A stretch of 47,814 nt of DNA. It comes from Chloroflexota bacterium (lineage in GTDB: Bacteria; Chloroflexota; Anaerolineae; Anaerolineales; UBA11858). The notes under the pieces were generated by a model, which searched no databases, was not told the origin of the DNA, and worked only from the letters and a program-made list of their open reading frames with translations. Position numbers and translations under genes: made by a program. The stretch covers positions 1 through 47,814 of the forward strand of contig JAANWX010000056.1 in NCBI GenBank assembly GCA_018263575.1, read 5' to 3'. Positions 16,415 to 24,602 of this stretch are shown in pieces; the stretch's first letter is position 1, and each line of letters starts with the position of its first letter.

Positions 16415-19175
16415 TTTGATCTGCGAAGGCTTGAATTGCCTGCAAAACCCGTTCTGGCGTAGCGGGGACAGCCCGAACTCTAGCCCCGATGGCGCGTGAA
16501 ATGGCGTTAATGATGGCCGGTGCGGTGGGCATAATGGCGGCTTCGCCCAATCCCTTGGCGCCAAAAGGTCCTAAAAAGCTGGGGACTTCGACTAATTCTA
16601 CCGTAATCTTGGGCATGGACATGGTGGTGGGGATGTAATAATCGCTGAAGCCTGTGCTCTTGCCGGGGAGGTATTCCTCCATGAGCGCTGTGCCCAGGCC
16701 CATGAGGACGGCGCCTTCAATTTGGCCTTGAGCATCAAGGGGATTGATCGCCCGCCCCACATCGTGAGAGGCGGCCAGGCGGGGAACGGTGACTTCCCCT
16801 GTGCGGGTGTTTACGGTCACTTGGGCGACTTGCGCTCCGGTGACAAAGAGCGGCACGTACTCTGGCCTGGTTTCTTTGGGGAAGTTGGGGGAGAGGTCAA
16901 AAATCCCCGGCACCCGGCGGGATTTCCCGATGCGCTCCATTTCCTGGGCTACGGCGCTCAAATCTATGCCTGTAGGAGATGTCTTTTGGGCACATCGAAC
17001 CTGGTCGGTGTCTAAGACCAGAGCGTTGGGAGGGCAGTCGAGCATCTCTGCGGCGGTGCTGAAAATCCCTGTTTTCAGGACCTTGGCGGCCTGACAAACG
17101 GCGCTGCCGACAAAATAAGTGGCCCGTGAGGCGCCCTGGATGCCGCTGTCAGGTGCGAGGGCTGTATCGGCGTTGATGACACTGACTCGCTCGCGCGGCA
17201 CGCCCAGCGCCTCGGCGGACAATTGGGCCATGGTTGTGTTGCTTCCCTGGCCGTAATCTGGCGCGGAGCAATAGATAATGAAGTTTCCATCCTTGGCCAG
17301 CTCAGCGTGGGCTTCAATTTTTAATGACCCTGATTTTCCAAACCGATACCACATGCCAGAAAGCCCCACACCCATGCGCAGTAGTGAGTCTTGATGGCCC
17401 TTGTTGAAGGCGGCGGCTTCGCGAAGGAAATTCTGGTAATAGGGCTGAATAGCATCCAAGACTTCCTGGTAGCCCAGGGATTCCGCTATGGGGTAGCCTA
17501 AAAATGAAACACTGTCTTGGTCAATGGCGTTTCTACGCCGGAATGCCAAGGGGTCTTGGTCCAGGGTTTGGGCCATTTCGTCCAGGGTGCATTCCAGGGC
17601 AAAGATTGATTCTGGCGAACCAAAGCCGCGGAATTGCCCTCCTTTGGGACCGTTGGTGTAGACGCTTTGGGCGTAGGCGTCCACGGCCTGGTAGCGGTAC
17701 GGTCCACCGCTGGCTGTGAGGGCGTAATTAGCGATATATTGCCCGTGGCCGTCATAGCCGCCGGTGTTGGCGTCCACGCGGGCGTGAATGCCGGTCAGGC
17801 GGCCATGGTTGGTGGCCCCAAGCCGGTAGCGAACGTGGTAGGGATGGCGCTTTGGAGAAGCCTCGAAGGATTCCCGCCGAGAATATGCAAGTTGAACTGG
17901 ACGCTGGGCGTTGAAAACGGCCAGGGCGGTGGTGATAAAGGGCCAAGGGTCTTGCCGGCCGCCAAAGGATCCGCCCGTGGGCGGCATGATCACGCGCACT
18001 TCCTCAGGGTCAAGGGCTAGGGAGGCAGCAATGTAGCCCTGTTGCCAGTGCGGTTCGTGTGTGCCGCCCATCACGGTGAGACGCCCTTCCTGGTCAAAAT
18101 ACCCTAGCAAGGCTTCTCGTTCTAAAGTGGCGTGCTCTTGCCAGGTGGTCGTGTAGCAGCTTTCGAGAATGAGATCAGCTTCAGCAAAGCTGGCTTCCAA
18201 ATCGCCGTGAGCTTCTTCTTCTGAGGTGAGAATATTGCCATGTGGATAAATAGGGAGTGCGTCTTCGGCTAAGGCGGTTTTAAGGTCGAAGGTATGCGGC
18301 AGCGGTTCGTAGGTGGCAAGCACGGCATCTAGTCCTGCCTGGGCTTGTTTGGGGGAGGTGGCGACAACCAGGGCCACCGGCGCCCCGCGCATTTTAACGC
18401 TCTCACCGACCGGGGTGAGGACCGGCTCGTCCCGGCTGTAATCGCCCAGGCCATTTTCGCCGGGGATATCCCTGGCGGTGAGAACACAGAGGACGCCCTC
18501 CACTTGCTCAGCCGCGCTGGTGTCCAGGGCGAGTAAGCGCGCGTGGTGGTGGGGACTGCGCAGCACGCCGGCGTAGGCCATCTCCGGGAGGGTGATATCC
18601 TCCACGTATTGCGTTTGCCCGGTGACCTTGTCGCGGGAGTCGGTGCGGATGGCGTTCCCGCCGATGAAAGGGGCGGAAGTCTGGAACTGGTCGGGCAGCG
18701 GGGACCCTTCCCCCCGGAGGCGGGCGGCGGCCACCTCCACAGCCTGGACAATGCGTTGATAGCCCGTGCAGCGGCAAAGATTGCCGGCCAAGGCGGTGAC
18801 GATCTCCTCCCGGGTCGGGCTAGGCTCCTCCCCCAAAAGGGCTTTGGCCGCCATGAGGACCCCCGGCGTGCAGTAGCCGCATTGCACCGCGCCCAACTCG
18901 ATGAAGGCTTCCTGGAGCGGGTGCAGGGCCTCAGGCTGGCCCAATCCCTCAACGGTGAGCACGCGCCGCCCAGCGACCTTGCCCATCGGGGTCAGACAGG
19001 AGCGGACGGCTTTCCCATCCAGGAGCACGGTGCAGGTTCCACATTCTCCCTCGTGGTCACAACCCTGTTTGGGGCCGGTGAGGCCTAAATCCTTCCGGAG
19101 CACATCCAAGAGCGGGCGGGCGGGGTCAACGTTGATGTTTATGGGATAGTGGTTGAGGGTAAAGCTAAGCTTCAT
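16407..19175 (-). CDS. Xanthine dehydrogenase-family hydroxylase, fused [2Fe-2S] and molybdopterin subunits
   Basis: 922 aa. The N-terminal 160 aa is the small subunit: plant-type [2Fe-2S] cysteines C39, C45, C48, C60, then the second cluster C99, C102, C134, C136. The rest is the molybdopterin cytosine dinucleotide-type large subunit, with FGGRQDPW, GGQFRGFGSPES, PDYGQGSNTT and the C-terminal KGLGEAAIMPTAPAI block carrying the active-site Glu. It hydroxylates an N-heterocycle or aldehyde using water. The open frame extends 24 codons upstream, but homology starts at the ATG at 19175, which overlaps the ammonia-lyase stop by 11 bp. Substrate unknown; separate small and large subunits are commoner than this fusion. 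Confidence 0.92.
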   Translation of the reverse strand: MKLSFTLNHYPININVDPARPLLDVLRKDLGLTGPKQGCDHEGECGTCTVLLDGKAVRSCLTPMGKVAGRRVLTVEGLGQPEALHPLQEAFIELGAVQCGYCTPGVLMAAKALLGEEPSPTREEIVTALAGNLCRCTGYQRIVQAVEVAAARLRGEGSPLPDQFQTSAPFIGGNAIRTDSRDKVTGQTQYVEDITLPEMAYAGVLRSPHHHARLLALDTSAAEQVEGVLCVLTARDIPGENGLGDYSRDEPVLTPVGESVKMRGAPVALVVATSPKQAQAGLDAVLATYEPLPHTFDLKTALAEDALPIYPHGNILTSEEEAHGDLEASFAEADLILESCYTTTWQEHATLEREALLGYFDQEGRLTVMGGTHEPHWQQGYIAASLALDPEEVRVIMPPTGGSFGGRQDPWPFITTALAVFNAQRPVQLAYSRRESFEASPKRHPYHVRYRLGATNHGRLTGIHARVDANTGGYDGHGQYIANYALTASGGPYRYQAVDAYAQSVYTNGPKGGQFRGFGSPESIFALECTLDEMAQTLDQDPLAFRRRNAIDQDSVSFLGYPIAESLGYQEVLDAIQPYYQNFLREAAAFNKGHQDSLLRMGVGLSGMWYRFGKSGSLKIEAHAELAKDGNFIIYCSAPDYGQGSNTTMAQLSAEALGVPRERVSVINADTALAPDSGIQGASRATYFVGSAVCQAAKVLKTGIFSTAAEMLDCPPNALVLDTDQVRCAQKTSPTGIDLSAVAQEMERIGKSRRVPGIFDLSPNFPKETRPEYVPLFVTGAQVAQVTVNTRTGEVTVPRLAASHDVGRAINPLDAQGQIEGAVLMGLGTALMEEYLPGKSTGFSDYYIPTTMSMPKITVELVEVPSFLGPFGAKGLGEAAIMPTAPAIINAISRAIGARVRAVPATPERVLQAIQAFADQSE

Positions 19176-20547
19176 GGGCGGTTTGGGCGTGATGAATGGT
19201 GGCGAGGGTGCGCTGCATTTCGTTGTTGATAATGGCAATACCTTCATCGATTCCCATGCCCGGTTTGGCCATGACCATCTCCGGGCGGGTTGCCAGGGCC
19301 ACGTGGGCCGAGACGCGCGCAGAGAGGTCGGTTTCGGCGCAGCTTCCGCCCAGAAAGGCTTTCACATCCCCCGCCTGACAGGCCAGAACAGCCTCTACTG
19401 CGTCACACACGCTTCCTAAATCGGGCATTTTAACCTGGATCATGTGGGCCGCTTTGGCCTCGATAAAGGCGCCAATATCCTCCAAGGTGTTGGCCCATTC
19501 GTCGGCCACGATTTCCACCTTCATTTTGCGAATGCGAAGATAATCCCGCAGGGTTTGCATGCTTTTAATGTGCGCCTGGCGGGTTTCCCCTATGAGCGGG
19601 CATTCCACGCGCAGGGGGTAGGGTTGGGCGGCTTGTTCCAGGGCCGAGAGCGCGCCCAGTACTCGTCCTAAATTATGGTCATAAATTTCTCCCAACGCGC
19701 CATGAACATCGAGGTGAATGGTAGGCACATACTCCTCTCCGCCCAACTCGTTAATGCGGGCGCTGAGCCAGCGGACATAACGGGTTAGGACAACGGCGTC
19801 CTGTCCGATGTGTTCGGGGATATTATCAACCAGCGAGTGGGGGAGGGAATCCACCCGTTTGGCAATCATTTTGTCGGCTCCGTCGTAGCGGTCGGCTCCA
19901 CATTGGGCGTGGATGGGGATGGGCGTTTGGGGGAGGGGCAGATTCCATTCCCGGCAGATGACCTCGGCCATGGTCGTGCCCTGGGCCAGGGCCACCGCTT
20001 GGAGCAGGGCCTGGCTGACCCCGTAGCGGATGGCGGTGTGCAGCGGCCTCTCCTCTGTGACGCGCTCGGTGGGGGGGGAGGGGTCGGGGTTGAGGAGGCG
20101 GGCCGGGGCCGTGAAAAGCTCGCGCCGGGAAAAACCATCCCCCGCCTTGCGTTTGGGCAATAGACGTTCAATTTCCATGCTTTCAGTGAGGGCATCCACC
20201 TCTGCGGCCAACGCCCGGAAAGAGGTGAGGGGACGGTTTTCCAGGAGCGGGGCCAGGCTGCGCTGGATAGTGGCCATTCCCTCCTGGGAGCGGAAAACCG
20301 GATCCCGCCCAGCCTTGCCGCTGAACTCCACGGCCACGCAATCCCCCCACGCCACGCGGCCATCGTCCAACACCAGTCCCACAGAAAGGGCTTCAGCAGG
20401 CTCGCGGACGCAGCGGAATCCGGGTGTGTGGGGTTGGGCGGTGTAGCGCTCGGCCACGGACATGGGTTGGGACTGGAGCGCGGCCAGGTCGTCGTAATAA
20501 TATCCGCCAAGGGCGGGGGTGGTGAGGATGCGAGTTATGCGTGTCAT
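19165..20547 (-). CDS. mal: Methylaspartate ammonia-lyase (enolase superfamily) with an internal insertion
   Basis: 460 aa. Converts (2S,3S)-3-methylaspartate to mesaconate and ammonia. It aligns along its length with the clostridial enzyme as I recall it. Catalytic Lys is K373 (QVKMPDLGS), catalytic His H237 (LPHSLVDN), and metal ligands D280 (HLDVHG), E315 (RVECPL) and D349 (VADEWANT). About 45 extra residues (about 122-166, Pro/Arg-rich) sit before HTAIRYG, making it longer than the usual roughly 413 aa. The open frame continues upstream to 20688, but that part is just translated GGCAAGTGG repeat DNA; MTRITRIL at 20547 matches the family start. No glutamate mutase gene is in the window, so the physiological substrate may differ. 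Confidence 0.9.
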   Translation of the reverse strand: MTRITRILTTPALGGYYYDDLAALQSQPMSVAERYTAQPHTPGFRCVREPAEALSVGLVLDDGRVAWGDCVAVEFSGKAGRDPVFRSQEGMATIQRSLAPLLENRPLTSFRALAAEVDALTESMEIERLLPKRKAGDGFSRRELFTAPARLLNPDPSPPTERVTEERPLHTAIRYGVSQALLQAVALAQGTTMAEVICREWNLPLPQTPIPIHAQCGADRYDGADKMIAKRVDSLPHSLVDNIPEHIGQDAVVLTRYVRWLSARINELGGEEYVPTIHLDVHGALGEIYDHNLGRVLGALSALEQAAQPYPLRVECPLIGETRQAHIKSMQTLRDYLRIRKMKVEIVADEWANTLEDIGAFIEAKAAHMIQVKMPDLGSVCDAVEAVLACQAGDVKAFLGGSCAETDLSARVSAHVALATRPEMVMAKPGMGIDEGIAIINNEMQRTLATIHHAQTAHEA

Positions 20548-20559
20548 AGGCAAATTTGA

Positions 20560-20650
20560 GTGGCGAGTGTGCGAGTGGCAAGTGGGCAGGTGGCAAGGGG
20601 CAAGTGGGCAGGTGGCAAGTGGCAAGGGGCGAGTGGGCAAGTGATAGCTG
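20560..20650. repeat. GTGGCAAG/GGGCAAGTG phrase repeat
   Basis: About 90 bp of degenerate 8-10 base phrases (GAGTGGCAAGTGGGCAGGTG type) directly upstream of the ammonia-lyase start. It is translated in an over-long open frame but is not protein-like. Confidence 0.8.
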
Positions 20651-20691
20651 GTGCATTGCACTACCTGTATTTTGGGAGTGCGTTGCACCTT
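20649..20691. repeat. GGTGCATTGCAC...GTGCGTTGCACC hairpin element
   Basis: Imperfect inverted repeat with a T-rich loop, at the 3' end of the alcohol dehydrogenase gene. Its arms resemble the central hairpin of the MITE-like element at 35407-35528. Confidence 0.65.
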
Positions 20692-20695
20692 GCGT

Positions 20696-21724
20696 TTACG
20701 GCGCTATAACCACCCGCGTGTCGGAGCTGAAACTCTCCAGGCGGTCCATGGTCTCGTTGACAGCATCAGCATCCAGGGGTACGGTATCGCTGACCACGCC
20801 GGAAAGGTCTAGGGTGCCGCGCCGGGCCATTTCGATGAGGGTGGGCAATTCGCGGGCAAGATGGTCGGCCGAACCGATGATCTCCGCCTCCCGGCATATC
20901 ATTTCTTCATAAGCGTTGAATTGGGAGTTCTCATCGCTGAGGCCCACCATGACTGCTCGGCCAAAGACGGCCAACACCTCTATGGACTGGCGCACGGTGA
21001 GAGGCAGGCCGATCAGCTCCAGGGCTACGTCCACGCCACGGCCACCGGTGAGGCGTTTGATCTCCTCCACGGGGTCGGTTTCGGCAGCGTTGACCGGGAT
21101 GGCCCCAAATCCCTCGGCCGTTTTGAGCTTGGCTGGGTTAATGTCCACGGCGAAGGTGTCCAGCGCCCCAAAGGCCGGGGCCAACTGCACGGCGGACATT
21201 CCCAATCCGCCCACACCGAAGACGGCCACCGTATCTCCCGCGCTGACCCGTCCCTTGCGCAAGGCGTGGAATGAGGTCGCGGAGGAGCACATCATGATGG
21301 CCCCTTGCGCGAAGGGAATCTCTTCGGGGAGGAGAAAGGCGTTACGGGCTGGGATGAGGATATATTCGGCGTAGCCTCCGTTCCGGTTTTTGCCCAGCAT
21401 CTGGCCCGAGGCGCAAAATTGCTCGCTGCCCTGGGCGCAGTACGCGCAGTCTCCGCAGGTGACCATGTAATGGAGGCAGACCCGGTCGCCAATCTCTCGT
21501 GAGGTGACTTCTGCTCCTATCTCTTCGACGACGCCGGCCACCTCGTGACCCAGCGTGAGAGGGAGGGGGTTGACGGGCGAGACTCCGGCCCTATAGTGGG
21601 CGTCTGAGTGGCAGATGCCGGCCGCCTTGACGCGCACGAGCACATCTCTGGGGCCGGGTTCGGGCTTGGGTATTTCTTGGATTTCTAGGGGTTGATGGGG
21701 TTTTATGAGGCGAATGGCTTTCAT
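20696..21724 (-). CDS. Zinc-dependent alcohol dehydrogenase (MDR family)
   Basis: 342 aa. Medium-chain dehydrogenase/reductase. Catalytic zinc motif AAGICHSDAHYR with GHEVAGVVEEIG; structural zinc cysteines CGDCAYCAQGSEQFC; Rossmann fold AVFGVGGLGMSAVQLA. Oxidises an alcohol or reduces an aldehyde with NAD(P). Substrate unknown. GGAG precedes the ATG. It lies between the racemase-family gene and the ammonia-lyase gene, so it probably serves the same catabolic route. Tandem GAGTAATGAGTAA-type phrases separate it from the upstream gene. Confidence 0.93.
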   Translation of the reverse strand: MKAIRLIKPHQPLEIQEIPKPEPGPRDVLVRVKAAGICHSDAHYRAGVSPVNPLPLTLGHEVAGVVEEIGAEVTSREIGDRVCLHYMVTCGDCAYCAQGSEQFCASGQMLGKNRNGGYAEYILIPARNAFLLPEEIPFAQGAIMMCSSATSFHALRKGRVSAGDTVAVFGVGGLGMSAVQLAPAFGALDTFAVDINPAKLKTAEGFGAIPVNAAETDPVEEIKRLTGGRGVDVALELIGLPLTVRQSIEVLAVFGRAVMVGLSDENSQFNAYEEMICREAEIIGSADHLARELPTLIEMARRGTLDLSGVVSDTVPLDADAVNETMDRLESFSSDTRVVIAP

Positions 21725-21729
21725 GGAAA

Positions 21730-21812
21730 ACTCCGTGATGAGTAACGAGTAATGAGTAATGAGTGATGCATGACCCGTACCTTACGTTTTACTCATTACT
21801 CTTTACGCCCTA
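21730..21812. repeat. GAGTAATGAGTAA / TTACTCATTACT phrase repeat
   Basis: Two blocks of degenerate 7-9 base phrases (GATGAGTAACGAGTAATGAG; TTTTACTCATTACTCTTTAC), roughly complementary to each other, fill the gap between the racemase-family gene and the dehydrogenase gene. They could fold into a long weak hairpin. Similar wording occurs at 4770-4795 and 4850-4882. Confidence 0.7.
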
Positions 21813-22595
21813 CACATGCCCATAATAATCTCGATGGACTACCACCGAGTAGGCGTAGTCTAAAAGTGTGCCCCAGGTGAAGATGGGGATGTCGATTTGG
21901 TGTTGTATGGCGCGGGCAAAAGGCTGCATACCGGTGCATTCTAACATCATGGCGCCCATATTGGGATGGGCTTCGTAGAATTCCACGGCCACGGCCATAA
22001 ATTCCTCTTCGGCTTTGTCGTAATAGGCCTGGGGGGGATCGGGGCGTTTAGGTTTGTACCACAGATGCTCGAATTCCTCGCAGCGACCATCGTCCTCCGC
22101 TCCCTCAATGACGTAATTTGTGCCGGGGATGATGCCAACGGCGTCCAAATGGGCTTGGCGGAGTTGGGCCTTGCGGGCCGCCAAGATGCCGACAACCTGT
22201 TCAGGGCCAATGAGTTGTTGGGCAAAAGGGACTTGTAAAAGGCTGGACATGAAGACGGGCACGTCCACGTGTTTGGCGATGTCCTTTTGGAAGTAGGCAA
22301 AATAGCCGCATTCGGCGGCAATGGCCCGGCAGCCCATTGATTCTAGTTTTTTGGCGGCGCGTTGGATGGGCTCCAGGCAGGGAGATTTATCTTCCTCGTG
22401 AACTAAAGCCCAAATGTCTACGCCTTGGGCAATTTCGTATTGGATGGGAAAGGGAAATGCGCTGGCGTTGCGCACGTCGCCGGGGAAGCCGGGATAGACG
22501 TCATCCAGGATGATGATGCCTAGGCCCATGCCGTAACAGCGGTGGTCTTTGCGGGCTTTGATATGGTTGATTCCTAAATCTCGATTGCGGTACAT
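21810..22595 (-). CDS. Aspartate/glutamate racemase-superfamily protein
   Basis: 261 aa. Two cysteines sit where this superfamily has its catalytic pair: AAECGYF and MLECTGM. The superfamily includes amino-acid racemases, hydantoin racemase, maleate isomerase and arylmalonate decarboxylase, and the exact reaction cannot be assigned. AAAGGAGG lies just before the ATG. It precedes the alcohol dehydrogenase and ammonia-lyase genes on the same strand, so an isomerisation or epimerisation step on an amino acid or dicarboxylate in that pathway is a reasonable inference. Confidence 0.82.
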   Translation of the reverse strand: MYRNRDLGINHIKARKDHRCYGMGLGIIILDDVYPGFPGDVRNASAFPFPIQYEIAQGVDIWALVHEEDKSPCLEPIQRAAKKLESMGCRAIAAECGYFAYFQKDIAKHVDVPVFMSSLLQVPFAQQLIGPEQVVGILAARKAQLRQAHLDAVGIIPGTNYVIEGAEDDGRCEEFEHLWYKPKRPDPPQAYYDKAEEEFMAVAVEFYEAHPNMGAMMLECTGMQPFARAIQHQIDIPIFTWGTLLDYAYSVVVHRDYYGHV

Positions 22596-22668
22596 TTAAA
22601 CCTCCTTTGTGGATGTCGGAATTCGGATTGGAGAGACAATTACATATAATGCTCATAGGGGAACGCCA

Positions 22669-22716
22669 GTTCCCCGGACTCCACCCGCAGGATCTGGCGA
22701 TCCTGCTCGAGCGTGG
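22669..22716. repeat. REP-like hairpin element, copy 1 of 2
   Basis: GTTCCCCGGACTCC followed by the stem GCAGGATC-TGGC-GATCCTGC (22687-22706) and CTCGAGCGTGG. The second copy at 39342-39391 has the loop-closing C-G pair swapped to G-C, so the stem is preserved by paired changes. Confidence 0.8.
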
Positions 22717-22873
22717 TTCAGATTGGAGATTAGTTGGTGTATCCGTTCGGTGCAACCCCGCCAAAGGCGCACACCGTGAGGTCGTGCTACGCGAGGGACA
22801 CCTTCACTATCAATTCCTGAGGTTAGGATTGGTGATTAGCGAAAATTCGCGCAGATTGGTGGAAAGTGAAGTA

Positions 22874-24289
22874 TTAGCGGTTGACGATATTTTGGAGTGC
22901 GGTTTGGGTTTTTTCTGGCAAGGGTTCCGCGCGGTGGGTTTTTAGAATCTCTTTCACTTTTTGGTTGGCCCTTTCTTCTAAGGTTTCCTCTCCGGCCTCA
23001 GCCCAGCGCTGGTAGTCAAGGCGGTCTAGGAGGGTTGGTTGCCAGTCATCGTGGAGGTGATTAAAGGTATGATCCGCCTCCAAGAAGTATTCATCAGGGC
23101 CTAGTTCGTGGATTAAATCCAAGGCCAGGGTGTCTTCATTGATTTCCAGGGGGCTAAAGTAAGCTTCGAGCCAGGAGATGATCTCATCGGAGAGGGCTAC
23201 TAATTCCAGGGAGCCGGTCATGGCGCAGTCTAAGTAACCCACATCGTGGATGAGGTTAGCCCCGCCGAGGGTGTTGGTGAGTAGGGTGAGGGCAGCCTCG
23301 GTTGCGGCTTGGGTGTCAAAGATCTTTGAATCGCTGCAGCCGGCCGCGCCAAAGATGGGGATGCCGTAGTGATGGGCTAAGTCCCAACCGTACGGGCCGC
23401 CATCGGGGGCGTTGTAGAGGCTGATCAGGGTTTTCATATCCAGGGTGTTGCCACCGGGGTTGCTGCGCAAGAAAGGCGACCCTTCCCGTTTGAGCTGGGA
23501 AAGCACCAACCCGGCCAGTTGCCCGGCGTTACCCACGGCCAGCGCGCCGGCGGGGGTTATGGGAGATGTGGTGCCACGCGTGTTGCCGGGAGCGTAGATG
23601 GTGGGGATACCTCGTTCAGCCGCGTAGAGCAAGCGCTGGACGCTTTCTTTATTGTGTTGAAAAGCTGAAACCGCATTTACGTAGTTGATGATGAATGGAT
23701 ATTTTTGAAGGTTCTCTATCCCTTCACTCACTATTGAGGCCATTTCGATGGCGTGGATTGTACTAGCGGCTTCCATACCCACAAACACAATCGGTTTAAC
23801 GCTCTCCTGGAGCATGATGGCCATTTGTTGGCGTTCGTAACGATCGTCTGGGATATCGGAGGGCAAGAACATGGACATAATAAAGTCCAGGTTGGGCAGA
23901 GCGTCCACTAAACGCACGCCATTGACGACATCGTTCAGGACTGCTTTACGCCGCTGATTGGTGTTGATGTCATAGATATGCATGCAATCGGAGCCAGGAC
24001 CAAAATAGCTCCGGTACTCGCCTAACCCCATGGCGGGGTTCCCCTCTTGATTGTAGATAGCAATGTTTTTGGGCACGCAACGTAAAGCCCACTCCACTAA
24101 ATTTTGAGGAATGTGGACGATGTTCCCATCAGTGATGGTAGCGCCGCCTTTTTTGAATAGGCTAAGGGCTTCTTCATCGTGAAAGCGCATTCCAGTGTGC
24201 GACATGATTTCCAGGCTGGCCCTATGCAAGTGGGATATTTTGATGTTGCTTAAAGTTTTAAATTCGAGTTTTGCGTTTGTAATAGGCAT
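22874..24289 (-). CDS. MttB-family methyltransferase-like protein D
   Basis: 471 aa. Family segments: LHRASLEIMSHTGMRF, FGPGSDCMHIYD, GTTSPITPAGALAVGNAGQLAGL, FGAAGCSDSKIFDTQAATEAAL, ANLIHDVGYLDCAMTGSLEL. The pocket motif (A/S)EP is replaced by IINYVNAVSAFQ, as in protein E (CYINVTSGL), so D and E form a second subgroup with a changed binding pocket. It lies 278 bp upstream of the racemase-family gene and may head the ammonia-lyase series. No clear ribosome site at the ATG. No internal TAG. Confidence 0.9.
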   Translation of the reverse strand: MPITNAKLEFKTLSNIKISHLHRASLEIMSHTGMRFHDEEALSLFKKGGATITDGNIVHIPQNLVEWALRCVPKNIAIYNQEGNPAMGLGEYRSYFGPGSDCMHIYDINTNQRRKAVLNDVVNGVRLVDALPNLDFIMSMFLPSDIPDDRYERQQMAIMLQESVKPIVFVGMEAASTIHAIEMASIVSEGIENLQKYPFIINYVNAVSAFQHNKESVQRLLYAAERGIPTIYAPGNTRGTTSPITPAGALAVGNAGQLAGLVLSQLKREGSPFLRSNPGGNTLDMKTLISLYNAPDGGPYGWDLAHHYGIPIFGAAGCSDSKIFDTQAATEAALTLLTNTLGGANLIHDVGYLDCAMTGSLELVALSDEIISWLEAYFSPLEINEDTLALDLIHELGPDEYFLEADHTFNHLHDDWQPTLLDRLDYQRWAEAGEETLEERANQKVKEILKTHRAEPLPEKTQTALQNIVNR

Positions 24290-24340
24290 AGTTGGTTATA
24301 TGTAAGTAACTTGTATCATCTCAAAAAATAGGGGGCTGAT

Positions 24341-24407
24341 GTAGGGCGATTTGGTAAATCGCCTAGGCAAAGTGGAACTTTGCACCGAAATCACCATTTC
24401 GACCTAC
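24341..24407. repeat. Array of three small hairpins
   Basis: Stems GCGATTT/AAATCGC (24346-24362), GCAAAGT/ACTTTGC (24367-24383) and CGAAAT/ATTTCG (24386-24401) are closely packed and bracketed by GTAGG and CCTAC. Same style as the array at 16317-16414, with different stem sequences. Confidence 0.75.
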
Positions 24408-24493
24408 ATTTCCCCGGAATATTGAGAAGTTACAGTAACTTCTCAAAAAAGGGAGAACGGTAGCCGAGATTTTAGATCCAACATAGCAATGTC

Positions 24494-24523
24494 AAGGGAC
24501 AGGAGATGATCTCTCCTGTCCCT
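24494..24523 (-). terminator. Strong hairpin downstream of the transporter operon
   Basis: AAGGGACAGGAGA pairs with TCTCCTGTCCCTT (13 bp, short loop) about 80 bp after the CBS gene stop. There is no clean T-tract on the minus strand, so this is a hairpin transcript end or a repeat rather than a textbook terminator. Confidence 0.45.
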
Positions 24524-24602
24524 TTGAGGTAGAACTTTTTGCCCTGCTGGACATTCTTAACAGGGACCAGTGCAAGTAAGCGTGCTTACAGCCGATGTGC
24601 TT

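Larger units (their letters stand above)
24290..24602. other. Gap upstream of MttB-D containing several stem-loops
   Basis: 313 bp without a gene. It holds a three-hairpin array (24341-24407), a perfect palindrome with arms GAGAAGTTAC/GTAACTTCTC around one A (24424-24444), and a 13-bp stem hairpin (24494-24523). A GTAACTT(G/C)T...TCTCAAAAAA phrase occurs on both sides of the array (about 24305-24328 and 24434-24450), so the array may be a later insertion. Confidence 0.65.

Noticed and set aside
20548..20688. N-terminal extension of the methylaspartate lyase
   Set aside because: The residues are a translation of the GGCAAGTGG-type repeat, and family similarity starts at 20547.
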